From assembly GCF_009765705.1 (NCBI RefSeq), contig NZ_LMUX01000008.1:1-64000 (forward strand): a stretch of DNA of 64,000 bases, given 5' to 3'. Shown here piece after piece: positions 8,843 through 16,892 of the stretch. This stretch comes from Burkholderia sp. L27(2015) (GTDB lineage Bacteria > Pseudomonadota > Gammaproteobacteria > Burkholderiales > Burkholderiaceae). Under the pieces are notes generated by a model. That model saw nothing but the letters and a program-made list of their open reading frames with translations. It was not told where the DNA came from and ran no database searches. Position 1 is the first letter of the stretch; each line of letters starts with the position of its first letter. A program made the translations under genes and the position numbers.

Positions 8843-9565
8843 GTGGGCTACGCACTCATACTTATCGTCGGCGTACTCGCCGGGCTACTCAGCGGTGTAA
8901 TCGGCACGGGCTCGGCGATGCTGCTGATGCCGGTGCTCGTCGGGATGTTCGGCCCTCAGCATGCGGTGCCCATCATGGCGATTGCAGCGGTGATGGGCAA
9001 CTTCGGGAAAATGCTGGCGTGGTGGCGTGAAATCGACTGGCGCGCGTGTGCGGCGTATTGCTCGACCGCGGTACCGGGCGCGGCCCTAGGCGTGCGCACC
9101 CTGCTTGCGCTTCCGCCTCATGCGGTCGAAATTGCCCTGGGGATTTTCTTCGTTTCGATGATCCCGGCCCGTCGCTGGCTGGCACGGCGCCATGTCAAGT
9201 TCTCACTGTTGCACTTGGCGCTGATTGGCGGCCCGGTCGGTTTCCTGACCGGGATCGTCGTCTCGACCGGGCCGATCACCGTGCCCGTGTTCATGTCGTA
9301 TGGGCTGATCAAAGGTGCGTTCCTCGCCACGGAAGCTGCGGGCTCCCTGGCGGTTTATTGCACCAAGATCATCGTGTTCCGCCACTTCGGCGCATTGCCC
9401 ATCGACATCATCCTGAAGGGCTTGATTACCGGCTCGGCAATCATGGTCGGTGCATTTGCTGCGCGCCGGATCGTGCTGCGCATGACTCCCGACGCGTTCA
9501 AGCTGATCGTCGATGCCTTGATGTTTTCATCGGGCATGTCGCTACTATGGGCGGCCGCTCGCTAG
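8843..9565 (+). CDS. TauE/SafE family sulfite/anion exporter-like permease
   Basis: About 240 residues and 7-8 membrane segments. The frame is open from 8705, but residues before the GTG at 8843 are Arg/Ser-rich and unlike the family, which normally begins directly with a hydrophobic helix (VGYALILIVGVLAGLLSGVIGTGSA). The Gly-rich first helix and the second-half repeat (GGPVGFLTGIVVSTGPITVPVF) are typical TauE/DUF81 half-repeats. The family exports sulfite, sulfoacetate or related organosulfur anions; the substrate here is unknown. It overlaps the 3' end of the convergent CoA-transferase gene by about 20 bases. Confidence 0.82.
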   Translation: MGYALILIVGVLAGLLSGVIGTGSAMLLMPVLVGMFGPQHAVPIMAIAAVMGNFGKMLAWWREIDWRACAAYCSTAVPGAALGVRTLLALPPHAVEIALGIFFVSMIPARRWLARRHVKFSLLHLALIGGPVGFLTGIVVSTGPITVPVFMSYGLIKGAFLATEAAGSLAVYCTKIIVFRHFGALPIDIILKGLITGSAIMVGAFAARRIVLRMTPDAFKLIVDALMFSSGMSLLWAAAR

Positions 9566-10909
9566 ATCGAGCCCCTCGCTCGCTCGACGCAGCGCATGGG
9601 TCTGTGCATCCGCTGTACGCACAGGCGCCGCCTTGACCACGCCTGTTTGCTCGAGGCCCGCGATCTCCACGTCCGAGTAGCCCAGGATGTCTTTCAGAAT
9701 CGCCGTATTGTCCTGACCGAGCGTGGGCGGGTAGCGGTAGGTTTCGGGACGCGCCTGGGTCTGGGTCTGTGCCTCGGCGTCGGCCGCGGGCCCACTCGCG
9801 AACTTCACCGGATTGCCGACCACGCGGACCGTCGCACGACCGTCCTCCTTTTCCAAGTCAAGCACCATCTGCCGATGCATGACTTGCGGATCGGCCAGCG
9901 CGAGATCGAGCGTATTGACCAGCGCCACCGGAATCGACGCGCGCTTGAAGCGCTCGACCCAGGTATGCGCCTCAGCCGCCAGGAACGCCTCGTCCAGCAG
10001 CGCCCAGAGCGCATGCCGATGGGCGAAGCGAGTCTGGTTGTCGACGAAGCGAGGGTCGTCGATCGCGTCGGCCATGCCCAGCACCTTTGCCATGTCCTGC
10101 CACATGCGCTCCGTGTTGGCGGTCACGACAACGCTGTGGCCATCGCCCGCAATGAAGGTGCGATAGGTCGGTATGGAATCGTGCGCGCTGCCCTGCCGCC
10201 CCGGTACCGCGCCTGAATGCAGGTAATAGGCGGCCTGGTAGCAGAGCATGGAAACCTGGCAATCCAGCATCGCGATATCGACCTGCCGCCCACGCCCCGT
10301 CTCCTTGCACTCGTGCAGCGCGGCAAGCACACCTATCACCGAATACATGCCCGCCGAGAGGTCGCCGATCGGAATACCGGCGCGAACCGGCGGCCCATCG
10401 GGTAGCCCGGTCATGCTCATGCCGCCCGAGAGCGCTTGCACGATCATGTCGTAGGCAGGATGGTCGCGGTACGGGCCATCCTGGCCGAATCCGCTGATGC
10501 TGCACCAGATCAGCGCCGGCTTGAGCGCCGCCAGCTCCGCGTAACTGAGCCCGAGGCGCTCCAGCACGCCCGGCCGAAAATTCTCGACTACCACATCGCA
10601 TTCCAGCGCCAGCCTACGCAACACGGCCACGCCGTCGGCTTTTTTCAAATCGAGCACCAAGCTGCGTTTCGATCGGTTCGTGCTCAGAAAGTACGCGCTG
10701 TCGCCGTCGATGAAATGCGGTGGAATCGTGCGCGACAACTCGCCCGCCGGTGGTTCGACCTTGATGACCTCGGCACCCAGATCGCCCAGGATCATCGTCG
10801 CATAGGGGCCGGAAAGGAATTGCGTCAAATCCAGCACGCGCAGCCCTTTCAAGGGGCCGCTCGCAGACGATACAGCGCGCTCAGCCGTGTCGGGAGTTTG
10901 CATGGTCAT
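9545..10909 (-). CDS. Class III CoA-transferase (CaiB/BaiF family)
   Basis: About 454 residues. The ATG at 10909 overlaps the stop codon of the upstream MmgE/PrpD gene (ATGA), which indicates translational coupling and overrules a longer frame from 11134. Family features: LDLTQFLSGPYATMILGDLGAEVIKVE at the start, GFGQDGPY, and MLDCQVSMLCYQ, whose Asp is the expected acyl-aspartyl nucleophile. It should move CoA from an acyl-CoA donor to a carboxylic acid, activating the cluster substrate. The C-terminal 60 residues contain a Gln/Thr repeat (AQTQTQARPE) and extend slightly beyond the usual fold. The substrate is unidentified. Confidence 0.87.
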   Translation of the reverse strand: MTMQTPDTAERAVSSASGPLKGLRVLDLTQFLSGPYATMILGDLGAEVIKVEPPAGELSRTIPPHFIDGDSAYFLSTNRSKRSLVLDLKKADGVAVLRRLALECDVVVENFRPGVLERLGLSYAELAALKPALIWCSISGFGQDGPYRDHPAYDMIVQALSGGMSMTGLPDGPPVRAGIPIGDLSAGMYSVIGVLAALHECKETGRGRQVDIAMLDCQVSMLCYQAAYYLHSGAVPGRQGSAHDSIPTYRTFIAGDGHSVVVTANTERMWQDMAKVLGMADAIDDPRFVDNQTRFAHRHALWALLDEAFLAAEAHTWVERFKRASIPVALVNTLDLALADPQVMHRQMVLDLEKEDGRATVRVVGNPVKFASGPAADAEAQTQTQARPETYRYPPTLGQDNTAILKDILGYSDVEIAGLEQTGVVKAAPVRTADAQTHALRRASEGLDLASGRP

Positions 10910-12300
10910 ACGCGCGCAGACAGTTTGGTCAAGGCCAGCACCTTGTGGATCGCGGGCGCGTCCAGTGTCTCCAGCACCCACAATTGGGCGAGCAGATCCT
11001 CGGTGGTAGCGCGGCCCAGCAACGGCTCGATCAGGTCGCGCGCCTTCGCATCCACCTCTTCGCGCGGCATCGGGTTGCCCCATGTGCCACGAACGTGCTC
11101 GGTGTGATGCCGCAGCGCCGGCCCCGTTTCGCATTCGATCGTGACGATGGCTTGGCGACTGCCGCTGTCCTCGAGCGGCTTGCTGGGTATCAGCTTCACT
11201 TTGGCGCGCAGCGCCGCAACCTGCGGGTCCTGCATGCGCGCGAAATCATGCGCCGAGGCGAAGGTCAGTCCACGATCGATGATGTAGATGGCCACCAGAT
11301 GCTGCAGGCTGATGTTGGGCATGTCGCGGTTATCGACAATGAACGCCTCTTTGGCCGGAACCTCAACGCTGACCGAACGTATCGTATCGGGCGGCGGCAG
11401 CGAGTCGAGCAGTGCTTCCAGGCTGTCCAACGGCGCCTGTACCGGAGAACCGACGCACCACTTCTTGATGTTCGAGCCCAGGATTTCGTCACCGAGCGCA
11501 ATCGGCTGATCCAGTGTGCGCACGCCGGTCGCGCGCCCATAGGCCTCGAACAAGGTCCGGTCGCCTTGCAACACGTCGTCGATACCGGTCCAGCCGGCCT
11601 CGCAGAGCAAGGTGGCGAAGATCGCGTTCTTGGCGGCCATCGCGCCGAACACGTAGGCCTTTTGCACGTGATCGTGATCGACCATCCAGCACGACAAGCC
11701 GGACACCTCGTGCCCCAGGTAGGACAGCAAGCGGCGCGCGTGCAGCTCGTCGAAACCTGCCAATACGCCCGCCGCCGCGCCCGCACCAAATAGCGCACCG
11801 AACGCGTGGGTCGAGTGGCCGCGATGGTTAAGCGCCATTGCCCCCATTTGCTCGTTCACGCGCGCGCCAAGATCGTAGCCAGCGGCAACCGCCGCGATCA
11901 ACGCTCGACCGTCGCGCCCCTGGCGCTGCGCCATTGCGAATGCGGTCGGCACGATCGCGCAGCCCGGATGGTAAATCGACTTCTCGTGCGAATCGTCGGT
12001 TTCATCGGCGTGCGCGAGCATCGCGTTGAACATTGCAGCGGAAAATACCGGCAGGCGCTGACCCGTGCCGATCACAGTCGCCTCCTCCTGCCCGGCGAAG
12101 ACCGGCAGCGCGGCCAATGCACTGCGGCCGACATCGAGAGCCGCGCCCGACACCATCGCGGCCACCGTGTCGACGATGTGATGCTTGGCCTTCTCGATCA
12201 GCCGCGCGGACATCTCGGTCTGCATGGCCTGCGCGATAAAGCGCGTAACGTTGAGTGTCGCCGGGGAAACCTGACGCACATTCGCCGAGGGGGATGTCAT
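10906..12300 (-). CDS. MmgE/PrpD family protein
   Basis: About 464 residues with start at 12300 behind AGGAG. The sequence follows the MmgE/PrpD fold: HADETDDSHEKSIYHPGCAIVPTAFAMA, YDLGARVNEQMG, and GHSTHAFGALFGAGAAAGVLAG, with the later SNIKKWCVGSPVQAPLDSLEALL and HHTEHVRGTWGNPM segments. Family enzymes include 2-methylcitrate dehydratase and cis-aconitate decarboxylase. The surrounding genes do not encode a methylcitrate cycle (no prpB/prpC), so a dehydration, hydration or decarboxylation step of another di- or tricarboxylate is more likely. It is coupled to the CoA-transferase gene by a 4-base overlap. Confidence 0.85.
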   Translation of the reverse strand: MTSPSANVRQVSPATLNVTRFIAQAMQTEMSARLIEKAKHHIVDTVAAMVSGAALDVGRSALAALPVFAGQEEATVIGTGQRLPVFSAAMFNAMLAHADETDDSHEKSIYHPGCAIVPTAFAMAQRQGRDGRALIAAVAAGYDLGARVNEQMGAMALNHRGHSTHAFGALFGAGAAAGVLAGFDELHARRLLSYLGHEVSGLSCWMVDHDHVQKAYVFGAMAAKNAIFATLLCEAGWTGIDDVLQGDRTLFEAYGRATGVRTLDQPIALGDEILGSNIKKWCVGSPVQAPLDSLEALLDSLPPPDTIRSVSVEVPAKEAFIVDNRDMPNISLQHLVAIYIIDRGLTFASAHDFARMQDPQVAALRAKVKLIPSKPLEDSGSRQAIVTIECETGPALRHHTEHVRGTWGNPMPREEVDAKARDLIEPLLGRATTEDLLAQLWVLETLDAPAIHKVLALTKLSARV

Positions 12301-12311
12301 GAACAATTCTC

Positions 12312-13097
12312 CTATTTGGCACCGCGACGCTGGCTGAAACCACCGTCGACAGTGAGTGTTGCGCCCGAGATATACGAAGCAGCGTCGGACGCGAGAAACA
12401 CCAGCGCATTCGCGACTTCCCGCGGCTCGGCGATGCGGCCGAACGGCAGATGCGTGGTCAACTCGCGCCAGCGCTGCGCATCGCCGAAAGCGTCTACCGC
12501 CCGCTGCCGCCAACGCGTTATTTGCCGGTCGGTGGCGATCATGCCCGGATGCACACCGGCCACGCGTACGCCATGCTCCGGGCTCAATGCGCCCAGCGCG
12601 CGGGTAAAGGCATGCAGCGCGGCATTGCCTGCGCTTCCCGCAATGTATTCAGGAACGACGCCCTCGCCACCGGCCATGCCGATCACATTCACCACGACGC
12701 CCGAACGGCGCGCACACATGCGCTCGTAGAGTGCGCGCGTCAGGTCGATGTAGCCGTACACTTTCAGATCCCAGGCCTGACGCCACCGCTGAGCGTCGAT
12801 TTCCAGCAGCGTGCCGTGCGGGATATCCCCCGCGTTGTTCACCAAGATATCGGCATCGCCGAAACGCTCGGCCACCGCCGCAATCGCACCGGGTTCGCGC
12901 AAATCGATCGCGAAGGTATCGACGTTGACGCCGTACGAAGCGCTTAGCGCGGCGCGAGCTTGCGCCAACGCCTCGCCGCTACGCGCAACCAGCTGCAGCG
13001 CACAGCCTTCGGCCGCGAACCCTTCGGCGGCGGCCAAACCGATGCCGCGCGAAGCGCCTGTTATGAGAACCGTCTTGTTTGTCAGCCCGAGCTGCAT
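12312..13097 (-). CDS. SDR family protein with non-canonical active site
   Basis: About 261 residues, start at 13097 behind AGGGAG. The nucleotide site is intact: TGASRGIG at 13-20 and NNAG at 87-90. The classical catalytic Tyr is kept at 151 (PEYIAGS), but the Lys four residues later is Ser155, and the position 13 residues before the Tyr is Val138 in NVIGMAGGEG rather than Ser. The C-terminus ends as in classical SDRs (YISGATLTVDGGF). It therefore belongs to the classical SDR family but may use a different catalytic arrangement, or bind without oxidoreduction. It is 12 bases upstream of the MmgE/PrpD gene in the same operon. Confidence 0.8.
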   Translation of the reverse strand: MQLGLTNKTVLITGASRGIGLAAAEGFAAEGCALQLVARSGEALAQARAALSASYGVNVDTFAIDLREPGAIAAVAERFGDADILVNNAGDIPHGTLLEIDAQRWRQAWDLKVYGYIDLTRALYERMCARRSGVVVNVIGMAGGEGVVPEYIAGSAGNAALHAFTRALGALSPEHGVRVAGVHPGMIATDRQITRWRQRAVDAFGDAQRWRELTTHLPFGRIAEPREVANALVFLASDAASYISGATLTVDGGFSQRRGAK

Positions 13098-13151
13098 CGT
13101 CACTCCCTGAGAGAACGCGGTATTCAACGAATCAATGGTGCAACTACTCGA

Positions 13152-14153
13152 CTATTCGACTTTCAGTCCGGATGCCTTGGCGATCGATTGCCAGCGCGTG
13201 CCCTCGGCATCGAAAAACGCCTGGCTCTCCTGCAGCGTTGCGGTCGATTGCACCGACGCTCCGGCGCGCTTCAAGTAGTCGTGATAGGCCTGCGTGTTCA
13301 GGACCTTGGTGACTTCGTCGTGCAAGCGCACGAGCATCGCCTGCGGCATTGTCTTGGGCGCCACCATCAGCGCGTACCCGGTCAGCGGCGAATAGGCCGG
13401 CATCTCCTCGGTCGCGGTGGGTACGTTAGGCAGGGCCTCGTTGCGCTGCGCACCGGTCGTGGCGATCGCTTTGAGCTTGCCGTCGCGCAGCATCGGCAAC
13501 GATGTGTCCGCGGACATCACGACCATATCGACCTGACCACTGACTACCGCCGTGAGCACATCCGGCCCACCGCGGTAGGCAATCGGATTGGTCTTGACCT
13601 TGGCGGCTTGCTCGAACTCGATGCCGAAGAAATGACCGGGTGAGCCGATGCCGCCGAAGCCCCACGACAATTTTCCGGGGTTCGCTTTCGCGTATGCCGC
13701 GAGATCGTTAAGCGTGTTGAATTTGCTATTGGCCGGAACGATAAAAACGTAAGGCATCGTCGTCAATTGCGCGATCGGGACAAAGTCTTTCTGAATGTCG
13801 TAACCGGCGTCTTTGAAGATGATCGGATTGACGAAGTAATTGACGCTGGTGACCATCAAGGTCGGCGTATCGGGCGAAGCATGTGCGGTATAGACTGCCG
13901 CGATGTTGCCACCCGCGCCCGGTTTGTTTTCCACGATCACCGACTGACCCAGGTTCTTCTGTAAGGCGGCTGCCATCACGCGTGCCGCCAGATCGACTGT
14001 GCCGCCCGCGGAAAACGGCACCATGATCCGGATCGGTTGATCCGAGATCGGCTTGCCCGCTTGCGCGAATGCGATGCCAGGTAAACTTGCCGCAGCGATC
14101 AGCGCGCACGCGCCACCCAATACCGTGCGGCGCGAGTATGTCGAATTGCTCAT
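13152..14153 (-). CDS. Tripartite tricarboxylate transporter (Bug/TctC) substrate-binding protein
   Basis: About 333 residues with start at 14153 (GGAG and AAAGAG just upstream). The N-terminus is a twin-arginine signal (SRRTVLGG at 7-14, hydrophobic stretch, cleavage near IAFAQA), so it is probably exported folded. The mature protein begins in Bug style: QPIRIMVPFSAGGTVDLAARVMA, then VIVENKPGAGGNIAA and LMVTSVNYFVNP. Bug receptors bind carboxylates or aromatic acids and either feed TctAB or act as sensors. No tctA/tctB lies in the window, so it must borrow a permease or serve as a sensor. It sits in the CoA-transferase operon and probably captures that pathway substrate. Confidence 0.9.
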   Translation of the reverse strand: MSNSTYSRRTVLGGACALIAAASLPGIAFAQAGKPISDQPIRIMVPFSAGGTVDLAARVMAAALQKNLGQSVIVENKPGAGGNIAAVYTAHASPDTPTLMVTSVNYFVNPIIFKDAGYDIQKDFVPIAQLTTMPYVFIVPANSKFNTLNDLAAYAKANPGKLSWGFGGIGSPGHFFGIEFEQAAKVKTNPIAYRGGPDVLTAVVSGQVDMVVMSADTSLPMLRDGKLKAIATTGAQRNEALPNVPTATEEMPAYSPLTGYALMVAPKTMPQAMLVRLHDEVTKVLNTQAYHDYLKRAGASVQSTATLQESQAFFDAEGTRWQSIAKASGLKVE

Positions 14154-14266
14154 CTCTTTGTCTCCAGTTTTTTTATGGGACTTTGCCGAGACGGCGCTCG
14201 GATATTTCCCGCTTACCGTCCGGTTCGATCTATGAAGATCGAATCCTCTTGGTACCACCTGCGATG

Positions 14267-14327
14267 CTTATTGCTCACTTACTGCTCACCTTATTACCTC
14301 CTTATTGCCCACCTCAATCGCTCAAAC
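14267..14327. repeat. Degenerate tandem repeat after thiolase stop
   Basis: About five units of 11-12 bases (CTTATTGCTCA, CTTACTGCTCAC, CTTATTACCTC, CTTATTGCCCAC, CTCAATCGCTCA) fill the space between the promoter side of the Bug gene and the stop codon of the thiolase gene at 14328. The repeat abuts the stop codon. Confidence 0.7.
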
Positions 14328-15473
14328 TTATCGCTTGAGGATTGTGACTCCACAAGCGCCGTGTTCAAATCCGGAAATACCACCGCCCGTCGCGTGCGCC
14401 AGCCCCACGCGCGCGCCCTGCACCTGATGGTCGCCGCAACGCCCTTGCAATTGACGGACGATCTCGACCACTTGTGCGACGCCGGTGGCCGCGACCGGAT
14501 GGCCACGTGCCATCAGGCCGCCGGACGGGTTGATCACATGCCGGCCACCCAAGGAAGTCGCGCCGCTCCTGAGCAGACTGACCGCTCCTCCCGGTGGGCA
14601 AAAGCCAAATGCTTCGTAGTACATCAGTTCCGCGATCGCGAATGAATCATGGATTTCCGCGACGTCGATGTCTTCGGGCCCGATGCCCGCTGTCTCATAG
14701 GCTTCACTGGCGGATTTGCTCGACACATGCGACTTGATCATCGAGATGGGGCCCGGCTCGAACAGGCCGGAATGCACGACGGTCGCGCTGATCTCTATCG
14801 GGTTATCGCAGGACGAGGCGCGCACGCCCTCCTCTGACGCCAGCACGAGTGCTGCGGCACCGTCGCCGGTCGGGCAGCAGTGCAACAAGCGCAGGGGATC
14901 GGCAACGATGCGCGACTCTTCGACTTCTTCCAGTGTCACCGGCGTCTGCATCTGCGCATAAGGGTTGCGTGCGCCGTTGGCGCGCGCTTTCACCGAGACA
15001 TGCGACAGCTCCGAGCGATCGATGCCATGCTCGTACAAATAGCGCTGCGCGCGCATCGCGTAGATGCCGGGCATCGTCAAGCCATGCGCGGCATCCCAGT
15101 CGTCCTGGCTAAGCGGCAAGGGGCCGCCGCCGAGCTTGCTGAGCATCTCGACGCCGAACACCAACGCCACATCGCATTTGCCCGCCTCGATACGGCCCAC
15201 CGCCTCGCCGATCCCGGTTGAACCGCTCGAACAGGCGTTTTCGACGTTGATGATCGGTAAGCCCGTGAGGCCGAGCTTGCCCAGCACCTGTTGGCCCATC
15301 AACATGCCGCCCAGCATCGAGGCCGAATAAGCCACATCGATTCGATCCTTGGGCAGACTGGTTTCGAGTATCGCCTCACGCACGGCGGGCCATGCAAATT
15401 CGCGGTGGCTGAGCTCCGGAAAACGGCCGAATTTGACCATGCCGGTACCGATTACAAACGTGCGGCGCTTCAT
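14328..15473 (-). CDS. Thiolase-family protein (SCP-x/lipid-transfer type)
   Basis: 381 residues. The ATG at 15473 overlaps the DUF35 stop (ATGA), so the two are coupled. The thiolase Cys is present in VENACSSGSTGIGEA and the second motif NPSGGLMARGHPVAATG carries the conserved His. The terminal CxG motif of biosynthetic thiolases is replaced by HATGGGISG, as in SCP-x-like thiolases. With a DUF35 partner, such proteins are either true 3-ketoacyl-CoA thiolases or, as in the Ltp2-ChsH2 steroid side-chain system, retro-aldolases. The operon suggests release of acetyl-CoA, propionyl-CoA or similar from the CoA-activated substrate. Confidence 0.85.
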   Translation of the reverse strand: MKRRTFVIGTGMVKFGRFPELSHREFAWPAVREAILETSLPKDRIDVAYSASMLGGMLMGQQVLGKLGLTGLPIINVENACSSGSTGIGEAVGRIEAGKCDVALVFGVEMLSKLGGGPLPLSQDDWDAAHGLTMPGIYAMRAQRYLYEHGIDRSELSHVSVKARANGARNPYAQMQTPVTLEEVEESRIVADPLRLLHCCPTGDGAAALVLASEEGVRASSCDNPIEISATVVHSGLFEPGPISMIKSHVSSKSASEAYETAGIGPEDIDVAEIHDSFAIAELMYYEAFGFCPPGGAVSLLRSGATSLGGRHVINPSGGLMARGHPVAATGVAQVVEIVRQLQGRCGDHQVQGARVGLAHATGGGISGFEHGACGVTILKR

Positions 15474-15895
15474 GCAGACCTCCTGGCGTCATCGGCCGGC
15501 TCGAATTTGAAATCGACCGGGGCGGACGTCCTTGCACCCTCGACCGGGGCGGCTGCAACCACCCGGACTTGCATCGTGCAATGCGGCCGTGTTCCCGCGG
15601 TGCTCCACAGGTGCCCGAAAACGCGAATCTTCTCGGGGAAGTCGACGTACCCGGAGTACACCTGGCCATCGGCATGGCGCATCGTCGTAAAACTGTAAAG
15701 CTCGCCGACGCCGCTGAGTTCAAGCGGCTCCACATCGAGCGACATGCAGCGCGGGCACACCGTGGACGGCGGAAAGGTGTGATAGCCGCAGCTCTTGCAT
15801 TGCGTCGCCAGCAACCGGACCTGGCCACCGGCTAGTGTGCGGAGATAAGGCAACACAGTCAGCGGCGCCCGCGGCTTTGCATTCGGAATCGTCAT
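15470..15895 (-). CDS. Zn-ribbon OB-fold protein (DUF35/DUF35_N)
   Basis: 141 residues. Residues about 33-50 form a rubredoxin-like zinc ribbon (CKSCGYHTFPPSTVCPRC), followed by an OB-fold half (VGELYSFTTMRHADGQVYSGYVDFPEKIRVFGHLW). This is the standard DUF35 accessory protein that binds an SCP-x-type thiolase or aldolase and is required for its activity in characterised systems. It lies immediately upstream of and overlaps the thiolase gene by 4 bases. It is the first gene of a leftward operon and is divergent from the IclR regulator. Confidence 0.9.
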   Translation of the reverse strand: MTIPNAKPRAPLTVLPYLRTLAGGQVRLLATQCKSCGYHTFPPSTVCPRCMSLDVEPLELSGVGELYSFTTMRHADGQVYSGYVDFPEKIRVFGHLWSTAGTRPHCTMQVRVVAAAPVEGARTSAPVDFKFEPADDARRSA

Positions 15896-15918
15896 CGCGC
15901 ATAATCCTTTCTACTGAG

Positions 15919-15959
15919 TGGAATGTTATTTCGATAAACAGTATGGAAATGCATTCTAT
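15919..15959. promoter_or_regulatory. Paired IclR-type operator sites
   Basis: Two related imperfect palindromes lie in the 142-bp divergent gap: TGGAATGTTATTTCGA at 15919-15934 and TGGAAATGCATTCTA at 15944-15958. Both resemble the E. coli IclR consensus TGGAAATnATTTCCA, and the second matches its left arm exactly. They are about 25 bp apart, which fits two adjacent dimers. Their position between the IclR gene and the DUF35-thiolase operon makes them good candidates for control of both. No effector can be inferred. Confidence 0.6.
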
Positions 15960-16037
15960 ACACCGGAATTGGAATCCGCAAGACGGGATTGCGCTGATGC
16001 CGTTACACTTCGATCGTCCAAAAAGAGGGGAGCAAAA

Positions 16038-16835
16038 ATGAAAGAAGACCCCAACAGCACGCTGTTGCGAAGCGTGCGGGTCTTGTTCGGTCTCGTGGAG
16101 GCCGGTCGGCCCATGACCGTCAGCCGGCTGGCGAACGCGGTCGATTTGCCCGCCAGCACCGCACATCGGATACTCAACGTGCTGCGCCAGGGCGACTACG
16201 TGACGCAAGACGCCGATACGGGCGCCTATAGCCCCGGCGGGGCGCTGCTGCGGATGGCGGCGTTGATGGCGTCGTCGAGCGAGTTTCCGCCGGTGGTCAA
16301 TGCAATGCTGCGCGAGCTGGTGGAAAAAAGCGGCGAGTCGGCCTTTTATGGCGCGTTCCTGGGCGAAGTGGGCCGATTGAAGTTCGTCGCCAACCTGCAC
16401 TCGCATCACGCGTTGCAGTACGTGATGCGCACCGATCAAACGTATTCGCTGCTTTGGGGCGCTTCGGGTCGATCGATCGCGGCGTTTCTTCCGCAGAGCA
16501 CGGTGGCCGAGTTGTATGCGCGCGAGAAGGACTTGGCGGAAGGCACCGCGCCATTGCCGCAGTGGGACGATCTATGGTCCGACTTGCAGCAGATCCGCAG
16601 CGCCGGATATTGCACGACGAATGGTCAGCGCTTTGAAGGTTCGCACGCGATCGCAGCACCGATACGCGGTGCGGACGACGCGATCATCGGTTGCATCGGC
16701 ATTTCGATGCCGTCAGCGCGGCGGGAACCGGCCAAGACCGAGCATTGCGTGACGCTCGTGTTAAGCGCCGCCTCTCAACTGTCGTCGGTGGCGCGCTGCG
16801 CGATCGGCACGTTGAACCCGGATTTCGGACGTTGA
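16038..16835 (+). CDS. IclR family transcriptional regulator
   Basis: 265 residues from the ATG at 16038, preceded by GGGGAGC; the upstream in-frame extension from 15918 runs through the operator region and is not used. The N-terminal winged helix (MTVSRLANAVDLPASTAHRILNVLRQGDYV, about 27-56) and the C-terminal effector domain (GYCTTNGQRFEGSHAIAAPIRG) are the usual IclR parts. It is divergent from the DUF35-thiolase genes and probably controls the whole leftward catabolic cluster in response to its substrate or a CoA derivative. The stop codon lies inside a tandem repeat. Confidence 0.9.
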   Translation: MKEDPNSTLLRSVRVLFGLVEAGRPMTVSRLANAVDLPASTAHRILNVLRQGDYVTQDADTGAYSPGGALLRMAALMASSSEFPPVVNAMLRELVEKSGESAFYGAFLGEVGRLKFVANLHSHHALQYVMRTDQTYSLLWGASGRSIAAFLPQSTVAELYAREKDLAEGTAPLPQWDDLWSDLQQIRSAGYCTTNGQRFEGSHAIAAPIRGADDAIIGCIGISMPSARREPAKTEHCVTLVLSAASQLSSVARCAIGTLNPDFGR

Positions 16836-16892
16836 TTCAGGGCGTTGATTCGGGACGCTGAGCCCGAGCGTTGATCCCGGACGTTGAGCCGT
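16828..16892. repeat. Degenerate 12-14 bp tandem repeat across the iclR stop
   Basis: Five units of the type GACGTTGATTCAG, GGCGTTGATTCGG, GACGCTGAGCCCGA, GCGTTGATCCCG, GACGTTGAGCCGT. The first unit contains the TGA stop of the IclR gene and the last ends just before the stop of the convergent MDR gene. Confidence 0.75.

Noticed and set aside
15720-16439. 239-codon open frame on the minus strand
   Set aside because: It overlaps the IclR coding region in antisense and crosses the operator region, with no recognisable domain.
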